Shown: positions 1 through 6,480 of the stretch, piece after piece
Layout of the letters: each line of letters starts with the position of its first letter
Position numbering within the stretch: position 1 is the stretch's first letter
NCBI GenBank assembly: GCA_020859875.1
Contig: JAJBVJ010000220.1
Span: 1 to 9,677 of the forward strand
Direction of reading: 5' to 3'
DNA: 9,677 nucleotides
Source: Rikenellaceae bacterium
Lineage (GTDB): Bacteria > Bacteroidota > Bacteroidia > Bacteroidales > Rikenellaceae
Notes under the pieces: generated by a model
Databases searched by the model: none
What the model saw: the letters and a program-made list of their open reading frames with translations, nothing else
What the model was told of the DNA's origin: nothing
Translations under genes and position numbers: made by a program

Positions 1-1
1 G

Positions 2-319
2 TATAACCTCAGCATCACGATCCCGCCAGCCATAACGGGCGGCCAGGTGGAGGTACCGACCATCGACGGCAAAGCAAAGATAAAAGTGCAGCCCGGCACC
101 CATGCCGGACAGGTTTTACGGCTCAAAGGCAAAGGTATTCCCGATATAAACGGCTACGGCAGGGGCGACATACTGGCCGTGGTCGATATTGCCGTCCCAT
201 CGAAGATAACCGGTTCCGAAAAGAAACTGGTAGAAAGTCTGGCCGAAAGTCCCTCCTTTAAAAAAGCGGAGAAGACAAAACAAAATATTTTCGAGCGCAT
301 GCGCAGTTTCTTCCGGTAG
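2..319 (+). CDS. dnaJ: DnaJ-type co-chaperone, C-terminal part (5' end outside window)
   Basis: This is the last ~105 codons of a gene that enters from the left edge, open in frame from base 2 to a TAG at 317-319. It matches the second substrate-binding beta domain and C-terminal tail of DnaJ/Hsp40 proteins: GGQVEVPTIDGKAKIKV, then PGTHAGQVLRLKGKGIP, then NGYGRGDILAVVDIAVPSK, and a basic tail ending NIFERMRSFFR. DnaJ delivers unfolded clients to DnaK and stimulates its ATPase in the cytoplasm. The J domain and the zinc-finger domain would lie upstream and cannot be seen, so true DnaJ versus a zinc-finger-less CbpA-type protein is not settled by the sequence. The NGYG.GD stretch and the long tail after the beta domain resemble Bacteroidota DnaJ, which favours dnaJ. 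A GTG at 47 is internal to the domain and is not a start. Confidence 0.88.
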   Translation, partial: YNLSITIPPAITGGQVEVPTIDGKAKIKVQPGTHAGQVLRLKGKGIPDINGYGRGDILAVVDIAVPSKITGSEKKLVESLAESPSFKKAEKTKQNIFERMRSFFR

Positions 320-420
320 TCGGGGTCTGGTGGCCCGAATGAGCGACAAATAATAAATATCCGAAGGCGTACGTTTACAGGTTGTACAGCCCGGACGGAT
401 TAACTTTTCCTATTGCCCGG

Positions 421-437
421 CTTTCACTATCTTTACA
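421..437 (+). repeat. Promoter-like direct repeat, copy 1
   Basis: CTTTCACTATCTTTACA here is repeated 79 bp downstream (500-516) with one mismatch. This copy carries TATCTTTA at 427-434, one base off the Bacteroidota -7 element TAnnTTTG, and TTTT at 405-408 lies 18 bases upstream as a possible degenerate -33 box. A start of transcription near 441 would lead directly into the small terminator at 453-481. Confidence 0.5.
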
Positions 438-452
438 GAAGACAGGATGCGG

Positions 453-481
453 TTCGGACAAACTCCGGAAAATTTTTTTTT
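453..481 (+). terminator. Short intrinsic terminator-like hairpin with T9 run
   Basis: TTCGGA (453-458) pairs with TCCGGA (464-469) across a CAAAC loop, giving six base pairs including one G-U, and nine T residues follow at 473-481. The stem is short but the T run is long. It lies 134 bases after the dnaJ stop and upstream of the promoter assigned to the membrane-protein/mutL genes, so it could end dnaJ transcription or any transcript started at the promoter-like repeat at 421-437. Confidence 0.5.
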
Positions 482-499
482 CCTTCGTTTGCCTCTCAC

Positions 500-516
500 C
501 TTTCACTATCTTTGCA
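500..516 (+). repeat. Promoter-like direct repeat, copy 2
   Basis: CTTTCACTATCTTTGCA matches copy 1 at 421-437 in 16 of 17 bases. This copy has the full consensus TAnnTTTG and is the likely functional -7 element for the downstream gene. Confidence 0.55.
507..515 (+). promoter_or_regulatory. Bacteroidota-type -7 promoter element for the small membrane protein and mutL
   Basis: TATCTTTGC is an exact match to TAnnTTTG followed by a pyrimidine, the -7 element used by the primary sigma factor of Bacteroidota. A TTTG at 488-491 is only 15 bases upstream, shorter than the usual ~19-20, so the -33 side is weak. Predicted transcription start is near 520, leaving a short leader before the ATG at 537. 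This position also argues against the longer reading frame that would begin at 447. Confidence 0.6.
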
Positions 517-536
517 TCAACCAAACGATCTCCGCC

Positions 537-884
537 ATGATAAAGTTCACCGCCTTCCGTACACGAAAGCCCCGCCAATTCAATTACATACCGCGTTATT
601 ACGACCCGGAGCAGGAAGCCCGAGACCAGCGGCGCAAGCAGGTTCTCGGCATTTCCGACGTGGACGAAGGGGGAGAGTATGTTCCGGGGAAATATATCCG
701 CAGCACCATGCGCGGGAGTATGGAGCGGGCCCGCTCTAAAAAGAGGGGGACGGGATATATCCGTCTGCTTCTCGTGTTCGCCCTTGTGGGCGTGTTGCTT
801 TGGATATGGTTCGACAATATAATAATCCTGCTCGGTTCCATCATTATAGGTTTTATTGCGGCGGGAATACTGAGCCGTAAATAG
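537..884 (+). CDS. Small membrane protein with two C-terminal helices, unknown function
   Basis: A 115-residue protein. The N-terminal ~70 residues are soluble and strongly basic, with FRTRKPRQFNYIPRYYDPEQ at residues 7-26 and further charged stretches up to RARSKKR (64-70). Two hydrophobic segments follow, about 74-92 and 94-112, separated by a single Asp-Asn turn, so it is probably a hairpin in the inner membrane with the basic part facing the cytoplasm by the positive-inside rule. The ATG at 537 was chosen because it follows a consensus promoter; the frame is open back to an ATG at 447, but that would place the promoter inside the gene. From memory, a similar short protein with an N-terminal RQF.Y.PR.YDP motif often sits before mutL in Bacteroidales. 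Function is unknown. It is 30 bp from mutL and probably co-transcribed with it. Confidence 0.8.
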   Translation: MIKFTAFRTRKPRQFNYIPRYYDPEQEARDQRRKQVLGISDVDEGGEYVPGKYIRSTMRGSMERARSKKRGTGYIRLLLVFALVGVLLWIWFDNIIILLGSIIIGFIAAGILSRK

Positions 885-914
885 CATCAGGCCGGGAAGA
901 TACGGCGATAATAT

Positions 915-2855
915 ATGTCAGAAAGGATAAAACTACTGCCCGAAGCCGTTGCAAACCAGATAGCGGCAGGCGAAGTTGTGAACCGGCCCGCCTCCGTCGT
1001 CAAGGAGATGATGGAGAATGCGGTGGATGCCGGGGGTAAAAACATAACCGTATGCTTCCGCGACGGGGGAAAATCCCTCATCCACATCGTGGACGACGGA
1101 TGCGGTATGACCCCTGCAGACGCCCGGATGGCTTTCGAGCGCCATGCCACCAGCAAAATATCGAATGTCGAGGACATATACAACCTCTCTACTTTCGGTT
1201 TCCGGGGGGAGGCGCTCGCTTCGATCGCCGCGGTTGCCGAAGTGCAGTTGAAAACCCGCACCCATGATGAGCAGGTGGGTACGCAGGTGGAAATATCCGC
1301 AGGCAAATTCGTTTCCCAGCACCCGGTGAGCTGTCCCGCGGGTTCACAATTCTTTATCCGCAACCTTTTCTACAATATTCCCGCAAGAAGGAGATTTCTG
1401 GAAAAAAGTTCTACGGAATCCCGCCATATCACGGCGGAATACCAGCGGGTGGCCCTCTGTAATCCACAGATCGGGTTCGCCCTGTACGACGGCGATTCGC
1501 TTATCTCGAAACTGCCGCCCTCGTCGCTCCGCCAGCGTATCGCGGGGGTGATCGGGAAGAACATCGGTAAAAACATACTGGAGGTTACCGCCAATACGTC
1601 GATAGTAAAACTGGAAGGGTTCACCGGCCGGCCCGAGTCCGCAAGACAAAACAATCGGGAGCAATTCCTGTTTGTCAACGGCAGGTATTTCAAAAGCCCC
1701 TATTTCCATAAAGCGGTAATATCGGCTTACGATAAATTGATCCAGCCCAACACCCAACCCTCCTATTTCCTATACATTACGATAGATCCGCTAAAGATCG
1801 ACGTGAATGTCCACCCGCAGAAAACCGAAGTGAAGTTCACCGACGGCAGCGATATATGGCAGATAATCAATGCCGCGGTCAGGGAGACCCTCGCCAAATC
1901 CGGTGCCGTCCCGGCCCTGGATTTCAACCTGGATACATCGGTGAAGATCCCGGTTACAAAAAAAGGCGCCGCGATCTACTCCCAGCCCAGGATCACCGCC
2001 AACCCGGAGTTCAACCCGTTCGAAAAGTATGGCGACGATATCGAACCTTACCAGAACGAAAGGCTGCTTCCAGAGCTCGACCCTTCACCGGAGGACTTCA
2101 GCGACAGGGCCGACGACTATACCGGCACGGGAAAAATATCCTCCCGCAGATTTATAGCCGGGGTCGAATATATCGACAGCCCGGTCGGTATCGATGCCGG
2201 AGACGAAAGCGGAGATTTCTTCGAAGACGATTCACTTATAGAATTCGTCGACCACAGGCAGGCAGCCCAGGGAGAGCTCCCGTTAAAACCCGAAGAGAAA
2301 AATCCCGTAATGCGGTTGGGCCAGAGGTATTTCACCACCGTCGTAGACGGAAATCTGGCTATGGTGGACATTCCCCGGGCCCTGGAGGCCGTTCTTTTCG
2401 ACCGCTTCATTACCATGCTGAACAACGGTTCGAGCGCAAGCCAGCAGCTGCTGTTCCCCGAAACGCTGGCCATGTCACTGGACGATATTTCTCTCGTAAT
2501 GGAATTTGCCGATGGTTTTGCCTCTTTCGGTTTCGATCTGCGTATCCAGAAAGAGCGCGGTATCGAAGTCAGGGCCGTACCCGCCGATTTTACCGACCTG
2601 CCGCTCGAACAATTAATATACGACCTTCTGGACGCAATGCGCGATGGAACGGGCGGCCAAAAGATGCGAAAGCACAAAGCGGCCTCGGCCCTGGCCTCGA
2701 TCGGATCGATGTCGCGGTGGACGACCAAATCCGACCACGAGCTGCGCGAACTGCTCACCGAGCTCTCCTCCTGTGCCAACCCCAGTTATACCCCTTCGGG
2801 TAAAAAAGTGATGACGATACTAACCGAGCAGGAGCTCCGCAAGAAACTCGGATAA
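915..2855 (+). CDS. mutL: DNA mismatch repair protein MutL
   Basis: A 646-residue MutL, the ATP-driven matchmaker that couples MutS mismatch recognition to strand removal. The N-terminal GHKL ATPase is intact: E31 and N35 in KEMMENAVDAG, DDGCGM at 60-65, and GFRGEAL at 95-101. The transducer domain follows, with FVNGRYF (253-259) and NVHPQKTEVKF (298-308). Residues ~330-465 are an acidic, poorly conserved linker. The C-terminal dimerisation domain runs from ~466 to 646. QQLLFP at 510-515 fits the QxLLxP-type sliding-clamp contact. The metal-binding DQHAAHER motif of endonuclease MutL proteins is replaced by VDIPRALEAVLF (484-495), and the CPHGRP region reads NPSYTPSGK (622-630), so nicking activity by the usual mechanism is doubtful. 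The start follows the upstream small gene by 30 bp with no separate promoter seen. Confidence 0.97.
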   Translation: MSERIKLLPEAVANQIAAGEVVNRPASVVKEMMENAVDAGGKNITVCFRDGGKSLIHIVDDGCGMTPADARMAFERHATSKISNVEDIYNLSTFGFRGEALASIAAVAEVQLKTRTHDEQVGTQVEISAGKFVSQHPVSCPAGSQFFIRNLFYNIPARRRFLEKSSTESRHITAEYQRVALCNPQIGFALYDGDSLISKLPPSSLRQRIAGVIGKNIGKNILEVTANTSIVKLEGFTGRPESARQNNREQFLFVNGRYFKSPYFHKAVISAYDKLIQPNTQPSYFLYITIDPLKIDVNVHPQKTEVKFTDGSDIWQIINAAVRETLAKSGAVPALDFNLDTSVKIPVTKKGAAIYSQPRITANPEFNPFEKYGDDIEPYQNERLLPELDPSPEDFSDRADDYTGTGKISSRRFIAGVEYIDSPVGIDAGDESGDFFEDDSLIEFVDHRQAAQGELPLKPEEKNPVMRLGQRYFTTVVDGNLAMVDIPRALEAVLFDRFITMLNNGSSASQQLLFPETLAMSLDDISLVMEFADGFASFGFDLRIQKERGIEVRAVPADFTDLPLEQLIYDLLDAMRDGTGGQKMRKHKAASALASIGSMSRWTTKSDHELRELLTELSSCANPSYTPSGKKVMTILTEQELRKKLG

Positions 2856-2869
2856 CCCGGGGCAGGTTA

Positions 2870-2902
2870 TTTGCTCCTATGGGGTAAAACCGGTAACTTT
2901 GT
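2870..2902 (+). promoter_or_regulatory. Bacteroidota-type promoter for the rhomboid gene (TTTG-N20-TAACTTTG)
   Basis: TTTG at 2870-2873 and TAACTTTGT at 2894-2902 match the -33 and -7 elements of Bacteroidota promoters with a 20-base spacer, the best-formed promoter in the window. Predicted transcription start is around 2908, about 40 bases before the ATG at 2947. The -33 box begins only 14 bases after the mutL stop, so the rhomboid gene has its own transcription unit in addition to any read-through from mutL. Confidence 0.75.
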
Positions 2903-2946
2903 AACCCCGCCCCGTGGGCAGACGATAAAATAACGTAACAATTATT

Positions 2947-3561
2947 ATGAGAGCAACTTCACAGTTCTCTACTCCACCCGTAGTAAAGAACCTACTTATT
3001 ATAAACGCCCTTTTCTTCCTGGCAGTGTATGCCCTTCCGGACAATGCGAAAATATGGCTCTATGCCAACCTTTCGCTTTTCCCGATCGGAAGCCGCCTAT
3101 TCATGCCCCACCAGCTGGTTTCCTATATGTTCATGCATGCGGGGTTCGAGCACTTCTTTTTCAATATGTTCGCTCTATGGATGTTCGGCAGGGTGCTGGA
3201 ATACGATCTGGGAAGCCGGAGGTTCCTCATATTCTATATGGCGTGCGGAGTCGGTGCGGGACTTATCCAACTGGCCGTGAATATGATGGTGCCCGCCGGG
3301 CCGACCGTGGGTGCCTCGGGGGCGATATTCGGCATACTGCTCGGTTTCGGAATGCTCCATCCCAATAGTATAATCATGCTGCTTATCCCCCCGATCCCGA
3401 TGAAAGCCAAATATTTCGTAATTATATACGGAGCTCTCGAGCTGTGGCTCGGAGTCTCGGGCAGGATGGACAATATCGCCCATTTCGCCCATCTGGGCGG
3501 AATGGTATGGGGGTTCCTACTGCTGTGGTGGTGGAAGAAAAAGGGAAAACTCTATTATTAA
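2947..3561 (+). CDS. Rhomboid-family intramembrane serine protease
   Basis: A 204-residue polytopic membrane protein with the rhomboid core of six predicted helices. Rhomboids cleave transmembrane helices inside the bilayer with a Ser-His dyad. The catalytic serine is S124 in GASG (122-125). The catalytic histidine is H182 in HFAHLGG (179-185). The oxyanion-site pair H69 and N73 lies in HAGFEHFFFNMFALW (64-78), equivalent to GlpG H150/N154. There is no N-terminal cytoplasmic domain as in E. coli GlpG, so this is the compact bacterial form. The start ATG follows an AT-rich, Shine-Dalgarno-free leader behind a good promoter. The substrate cannot be inferred. The next gene begins 65 bp downstream on the same strand. 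Confidence 0.95.
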   Translation: MRATSQFSTPPVVKNLLIINALFFLAVYALPDNAKIWLYANLSLFPIGSRLFMPHQLVSYMFMHAGFEHFFFNMFALWMFGRVLEYDLGSRRFLIFYMACGVGAGLIQLAVNMMVPAGPTVGASGAIFGILLGFGMLHPNSIIMLLIPPIPMKAKYFVIIYGALELWLGVSGRMDNIAHFAHLGGMVWGFLLLWWWKKKGKLYY

Positions 3562-3593
3562 ATCCCCGAAGGCGGTTTTTGGAGAGCTTTTCG

Positions 3594-3602
3594 TATCTTT
3601 AT
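3594..3602 (+). promoter_or_regulatory. Possible -7 promoter element before the phosphatase-fold gene
   Basis: TATCTTTAT differs by one base from the TAnnTTTG consensus and lies 24 bases before the GTG start at 3627. A TTTG at 3578-3581 is only 12 bases upstream, too close for a normal -33 box. The gene may instead be read through from the rhomboid promoter. Confidence 0.35.
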
Positions 3603-3626
3603 TGAGTTATTTGCAAAGGTACGGAA

Positions 3627-4781
3627 GTGAGATACGGCAGCGCATACGGCTCTTATTACGGCGGTAAACGGCCCGGCGGTAAACGAGGGGCTTCCCTTCT
3701 GGATGTGGTCATGGGAATATTTACTGTCCTGCTGGCCGTGGGGCTTCTTATGGCCTACCTCGCACGATATATCCCTCCGTCCTCTGGCTGGATATTCGCT
3801 TTCGCCGGATTGGCCGCTCCCATCCTCTTCATTGCCAATATAATAATGTGCCTCTACTGGGTGATCCGGTGGAAATATATCGGACTTTTGCCCGCCGCCG
3901 CCATAATTCTCGGAGCCGGTTACCTCAGCCTTTTTTTCAAACCCTCCCTCAGCAAGCAATACCAGGGCGAAACCAAAGGCACACTGGCCGTAATGACCTA
4001 CAATGTGATGGGATTCCTTTACGAAGACCCGGGCGGAAACCGCCTGTCGAGCATCGACAGCATTGCAAATATGGTGGCGCGATACTCTCCGGACCTGCTC
4101 TGCATCCAGGAATTCCAGGCGCGGGACAGCGCCCAAAAAGCGGCCCTTGACACTCTGTTCCATCTGAAATATAATTCCGTAAGGTACAAGAAAACCAATT
4201 CCCGCGGAGGGGGATGGGGAATAGCGGTCTACTCCCGATACCCGATCGTAGAGACCGGGCTGATGGATTTCCCCGCTTCCAATAACAGCGCGATGTGGGT
4301 GGATATTGTAATTTCACCGGATACCGTACGAGTTTTCAATAACCATCTGCAGACAACATCCGTAAATTCCTCCGACCGGGATTTTATCCAGAGCCACGAA
4401 TACCTCGCACCGACCGCCGAGACCGAGGAGCGTGTGCGCGGGATCGCCTCGAAATTAAGGCGGAATTACCTCGTGCGGGCCCAGCAGGCCGACACACTCG
4501 CCCCTGTAATCCACTCCAGTCCGCATAGGGTGATCGTATGCGGGGACTTCAACGACACTCCCCTGTCATATGTCTATTTCAAAATAAAAGGGAAACTTTC
4601 CGACACCTTCGCAGAAAAGGGACAGGGTATTAATTCCAATACCTTCCAGGGGTTTTTTAACCTTTTCCGGATCGACTATATTCTCCACTCCAAAGATATT
4701 AAAGCGCTGCATTATGAAACCCTCCCGGCCGACTTCTCGGATCATAAGGCGGTTTTCGCAAGATTAAAACTGCCGGATTAA
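3627..4781 (+). CDS. Membrane-anchored endonuclease/exonuclease/phosphatase-family protein
   Basis: A 384-residue protein. The N terminus is Gly/Tyr/Arg-rich (1-20) and is followed by about three hydrophobic helices (24-47, 55-78, 86-105). A complete EEP (DNase I-like) domain then spans 118-384. The metal and catalytic motifs are all present: N126 in MTYNVMGF, E162 in CIQEF, H240 in NNHLQT, D307 and N309 in GDFND, D350 in RIDYI, and D372-H373 in SDHKAV. The fold hydrolyses phosphodiesters in nucleic acids, inositol phosphates or sphingolipids; the substrate cannot be read from sequence. With three helices the catalytic domain is probably periplasmic if the N terminus is cytoplasmic. The start is GTG at 3627: an in-frame TGA lies at 3603, and the next Met (residue 29) would cut into the first helix. 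In Bacteroidales such a gene often sits near rhomboid and mutL genes (recollection, not checked). Confidence 0.93.
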   Translation: MRYGSAYGSYYGGKRPGGKRGASLLDVVMGIFTVLLAVGLLMAYLARYIPPSSGWIFAFAGLAAPILFIANIIMCLYWVIRWKYIGLLPAAAIILGAGYLSLFFKPSLSKQYQGETKGTLAVMTYNVMGFLYEDPGGNRLSSIDSIANMVARYSPDLLCIQEFQARDSAQKAALDTLFHLKYNSVRYKKTNSRGGGWGIAVYSRYPIVETGLMDFPASNNSAMWVDIVISPDTVRVFNNHLQTTSVNSSDRDFIQSHEYLAPTAETEERVRGIASKLRRNYLVRAQQADTLAPVIHSSPHRVIVCGDFNDTPLSYVYFKIKGKLSDTFAEKGQGINSNTFQGFFNLFRIDYILHSKDIKALHYETLPADFSDHKAVFARLKLPD

Positions 4782-4787
4782 TCCCCT

Positions 4788-5219
4788 GTAATTATCGGTT
4801 CTATTGAAAATAGCGGGCAGTACGAGCCGCTCCACCACCTGTTCCGGCACCCATTCGGTATCCTGAGAGAATTGCGGATATTTCGAATCTGTCCCCGGGC
4901 AGATATCCCATCCACGGAGAAGAATTGTTGGCTTGCAATCTCCGCGGATCCACTCCGGCCGCCTTCGGACGCTCCGCTCGAGGTGCATGATAAATATATA
5001 GACATCCAGTCGATAATCGAAGGAGTAGAGACCTTCGGATGGGCCCCCGGTCGAAATGCAGAGGGGCCGCGCGCCTCGGGATGCGCAAAGGGATATCCAA
5101 CCGTTCGATATGCCGCATGAACTTTTATATACACTGGCCCGGCCTTTTTTCCGTTTTTTCCTGTCGTTTCCCTTTCCGGCTGCACCGTGCCCGGAAAGAA
5201 GTTTTCTGCCGTGAACTGA
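4788..5219 (+). pseudogene. Multiply frameshifted relic of a YhcH/YjgK/YiaL (EbgC-like) family gene
   Basis: No intact reading frame fits, but blocks typical of this ~150-residue beta-sandwich family appear in the correct order in shifting frames. Frame of base 4791: IIGSIENSGQYEPLHHLFR, the N-terminal 'LHPLF' block. Frame of 4886: NLSPGRYPIHGEELLA. Frame of 4977: LEVHDKYIDIQSIIEGVE then TFGWAP, the family signature ExHxxYxDIQ..IxG.E..G. Frame of 5077: RDAQRDIQPFDMPHELLYTL. Frame of 5217: FFPVVSLSGCTVPGKK then FSAVN and TGA, where the usual FFPxDxHxxG core has lost its Asp and His. The apparent start codon position reads GTA at 4788. The total span matches a full-length gene, so this is decay in place by at least four frameshifts plus substitutions. 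Family members are linked to sialic acid and other sugar catabolism. It lies 6 bp after the phosphatase-fold gene. Confidence 0.82.
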
Positions 5220-5240
5220 TTGACTTCTATACCGTGACAC

Positions 5241-5275
5241 GAAAAAAAATGGGGGGCAGATCGATGCCCCCCATT
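5241..5275. terminator. Strong bidirectional intrinsic terminator between convergent genes
   Basis: AATGGGGGGCA (5248-5258) and TGCCCCCCATT (5265-5275) form a perfect 11-bp stem with a six-base GATCGA loop. Read on the minus strand the stem is followed by eight T (complement of the A run at 5242-5249), a textbook terminator 18 bases after the epimerase stop codon. On the plus strand it is followed by GTTTTAT, a weaker U tract that could end transcription from the left-hand genes. Confidence 0.9.
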
Positions 5276-5293
5276 GTTTTATAGAATCCCGAT

Positions 5294-6433
5294 TTATTCG
5301 ACACCGAATCCATAGATCGTTGTCTGGGTGTATATGTCCCCCGGACGGATTATGGAAGTGGGAAAATTCTCGTGGTTCGGAGCGTCGGGGAAATTCTGAG
5401 CCTCGAGCGCGATACCGGTGCGGTGGTCGAAAACATCGCCTCGTTTGCCGACGTTCGAACCGTCCATAAAGTTACCGCTGTAAAATTGTATTCCCGGCTG
5501 GTCGGTATATACGGTCATAACGATACCCGTCGAGGGTTCATAAACCCGGGCCGCGGGAACCGAAATGTCCCCTCCCGTGGCCAGTACAAAATTGTGGTCG
5601 TAGCCGGCACCGAACGCAAGAGCCTGGTAATCGTCGTCGATCCTCTCGCCTATTATGGTCGGGGTGCGGAAATCGAGCGGGGTGCCTTCGAGCGGAACGA
5701 TATTGCCGGTCGGTATCAGGTCGGCATCGGTCTCGGTAAAACTGTCGGCATTTATTGTCAGGTAGTGGGAGAGCGAACTCTTCTTGGATGTCCCGTGCAG
5801 GTTGAAATAGGCGTGGCTCGTCGGGTTTAGGATCGTCGGAGCGTCGCTCGTCGCCTCATATTGGAGTACGAGCCTGTTGTCGGGGGTGATTGAATAGGTA
5901 ACGCTTATGTCGAGGTTGCCGGGATAGCCTCCTTCGCCGTCGGCGGCGCGGTAGCTCATTACAACGGCGGGATTACCCTCTACGCTCGTTTCCCGGGCAT
6001 CCCAAACCTGGTATGCGAATCCTGTGCTTCCACCGTGGAGGTTATTGCCGTTGTTGTTTTGCTCGAGCCGGTACTCCTTGCCGTCGATCGTAAAACGGCC
6101 TTCGGCGATACGGTTGCCGTAACGGCCTACTACCGGCCCGGTATTGTCTTCCGTGGCGCTACGATAGCCCGAGATATTGTCATACCCGAAAACGACATCC
6201 CGGAAATTCCCCTCGGCATCCGGCACCCAAAGGGCCACGATCCGCGCACCGTAGTTTGTGAGCTGCACGGTCATACCGTTCTGGTTTTCGATGGTGTAAA
6301 GTCCTACGTGTTTCCCGTCGAGATGGATATGAAAGTCGTACGGGGAGATCAGTTCTACCTGATTCGGTGTTTTGTGGCCCCGGCCACATGCGAAGATTAC
6401 AACGGTAAGCGGGATAAGGAATAGTTTTTTCAT
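5294..6433 (-). CDS. galM: Aldose 1-epimerase (mutarotase), lipoprotein form
   Basis: A 379-residue GalM-family mutarotase that interconverts alpha and beta anomers of glucose, galactose or related aldoses. The N terminus MKKLFLIPLTVVIFAC is a lipoprotein signal: a basic start, a hydrophobic stretch and a lipobox ending in Cys16. The enzyme is therefore predicted to be lipid-anchored in the periplasm or outer membrane, unlike cytoplasmic GalM. Conserved elements are TNYGARIVALWVPD (59-72), GRYGNRIAEG (103-112), NLHGG with H133, TSHAYFNL with catalytic-type H207, GYDHNF with D279, and ALEAQNFPDAPNH with the catalytic-base candidate E344. Length fits the family plus signal peptide. It is convergent with the genes on its left and divergent from the his operon on its right. 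The nearby YhcH-type relic suggests that a sugar-use cluster once lay here. Confidence 0.96.
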   Translation of the reverse strand: MKKLFLIPLTVVIFACGRGHKTPNQVELISPYDFHIHLDGKHVGLYTIENQNGMTVQLTNYGARIVALWVPDAEGNFRDVVFGYDNISGYRSATEDNTGPVVGRYGNRIAEGRFTIDGKEYRLEQNNNGNNLHGGSTGFAYQVWDARETSVEGNPAVVMSYRAADGEGGYPGNLDISVTYSITPDNRLVLQYEATSDAPTILNPTSHAYFNLHGTSKKSSLSHYLTINADSFTETDADLIPTGNIVPLEGTPLDFRTPTIIGERIDDDYQALAFGAGYDHNFVLATGGDISVPAARVYEPSTGIVMTVYTDQPGIQFYSGNFMDGSNVGKRGDVFDHRTGIALEAQNFPDAPNHENFPTSIIRPGDIYTQTTIYGFGVE

Positions 6434-6471
6434 TTACAGTCGTTTTTGTGGGTTCATGGTTTATTGCTGAA

Positions 6472-6480
6472 ACAAAGATA
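6472..6480 (-). promoter_or_regulatory. Bacteroidota-type -7 element for the aldose epimerase gene
   Basis: On the minus strand this reads TATCTTTGT, an exact match to TAnnTTTG plus pyrimidine. It lies 38 bases before the ATG of the epimerase gene. No TTTG is found at the expected -33 distance; only T-rich sequence is present. It is the same -7 octamer as at 507-514. Confidence 0.6.

Noticed and set aside
447..536. 30-codon N-terminal extension of the small membrane protein starting at ATG 447
   Set aside because: It would contain the T-rich terminator and the consensus promoter at 507-515; the encoded FFFLRLPLTF-type sequence is a by-product of these signals. ATG 537 fits better.
375..887. 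Long minus-strand open frame opposite the small membrane protein
   Set aside because: No recognisable domain, promoter or membrane pattern; it is the antisense of a better-supported gene and its upstream signals.
3564..3580. Possible terminator after the rhomboid gene (CCCCGAAGGCGG followed by T5)
   Set aside because: Only a few consecutive base pairs with a tiny loop can form; too weak to call.
4764..5240. Minus-strand open frames of 105-158 codons over the region after the phosphatase-fold gene
   Set aside because: Their sequences are low-complexity and basic with no family pattern, whereas the plus strand carries ordered YhcH/YjgK/YiaL blocks. They are shadows of the pseudogene.
5039..5284. 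Plus-strand 81-codon frame
   Set aside because: It crosses the terminator hairpin and combines off-frame parts of the pseudogene; no protein pattern.
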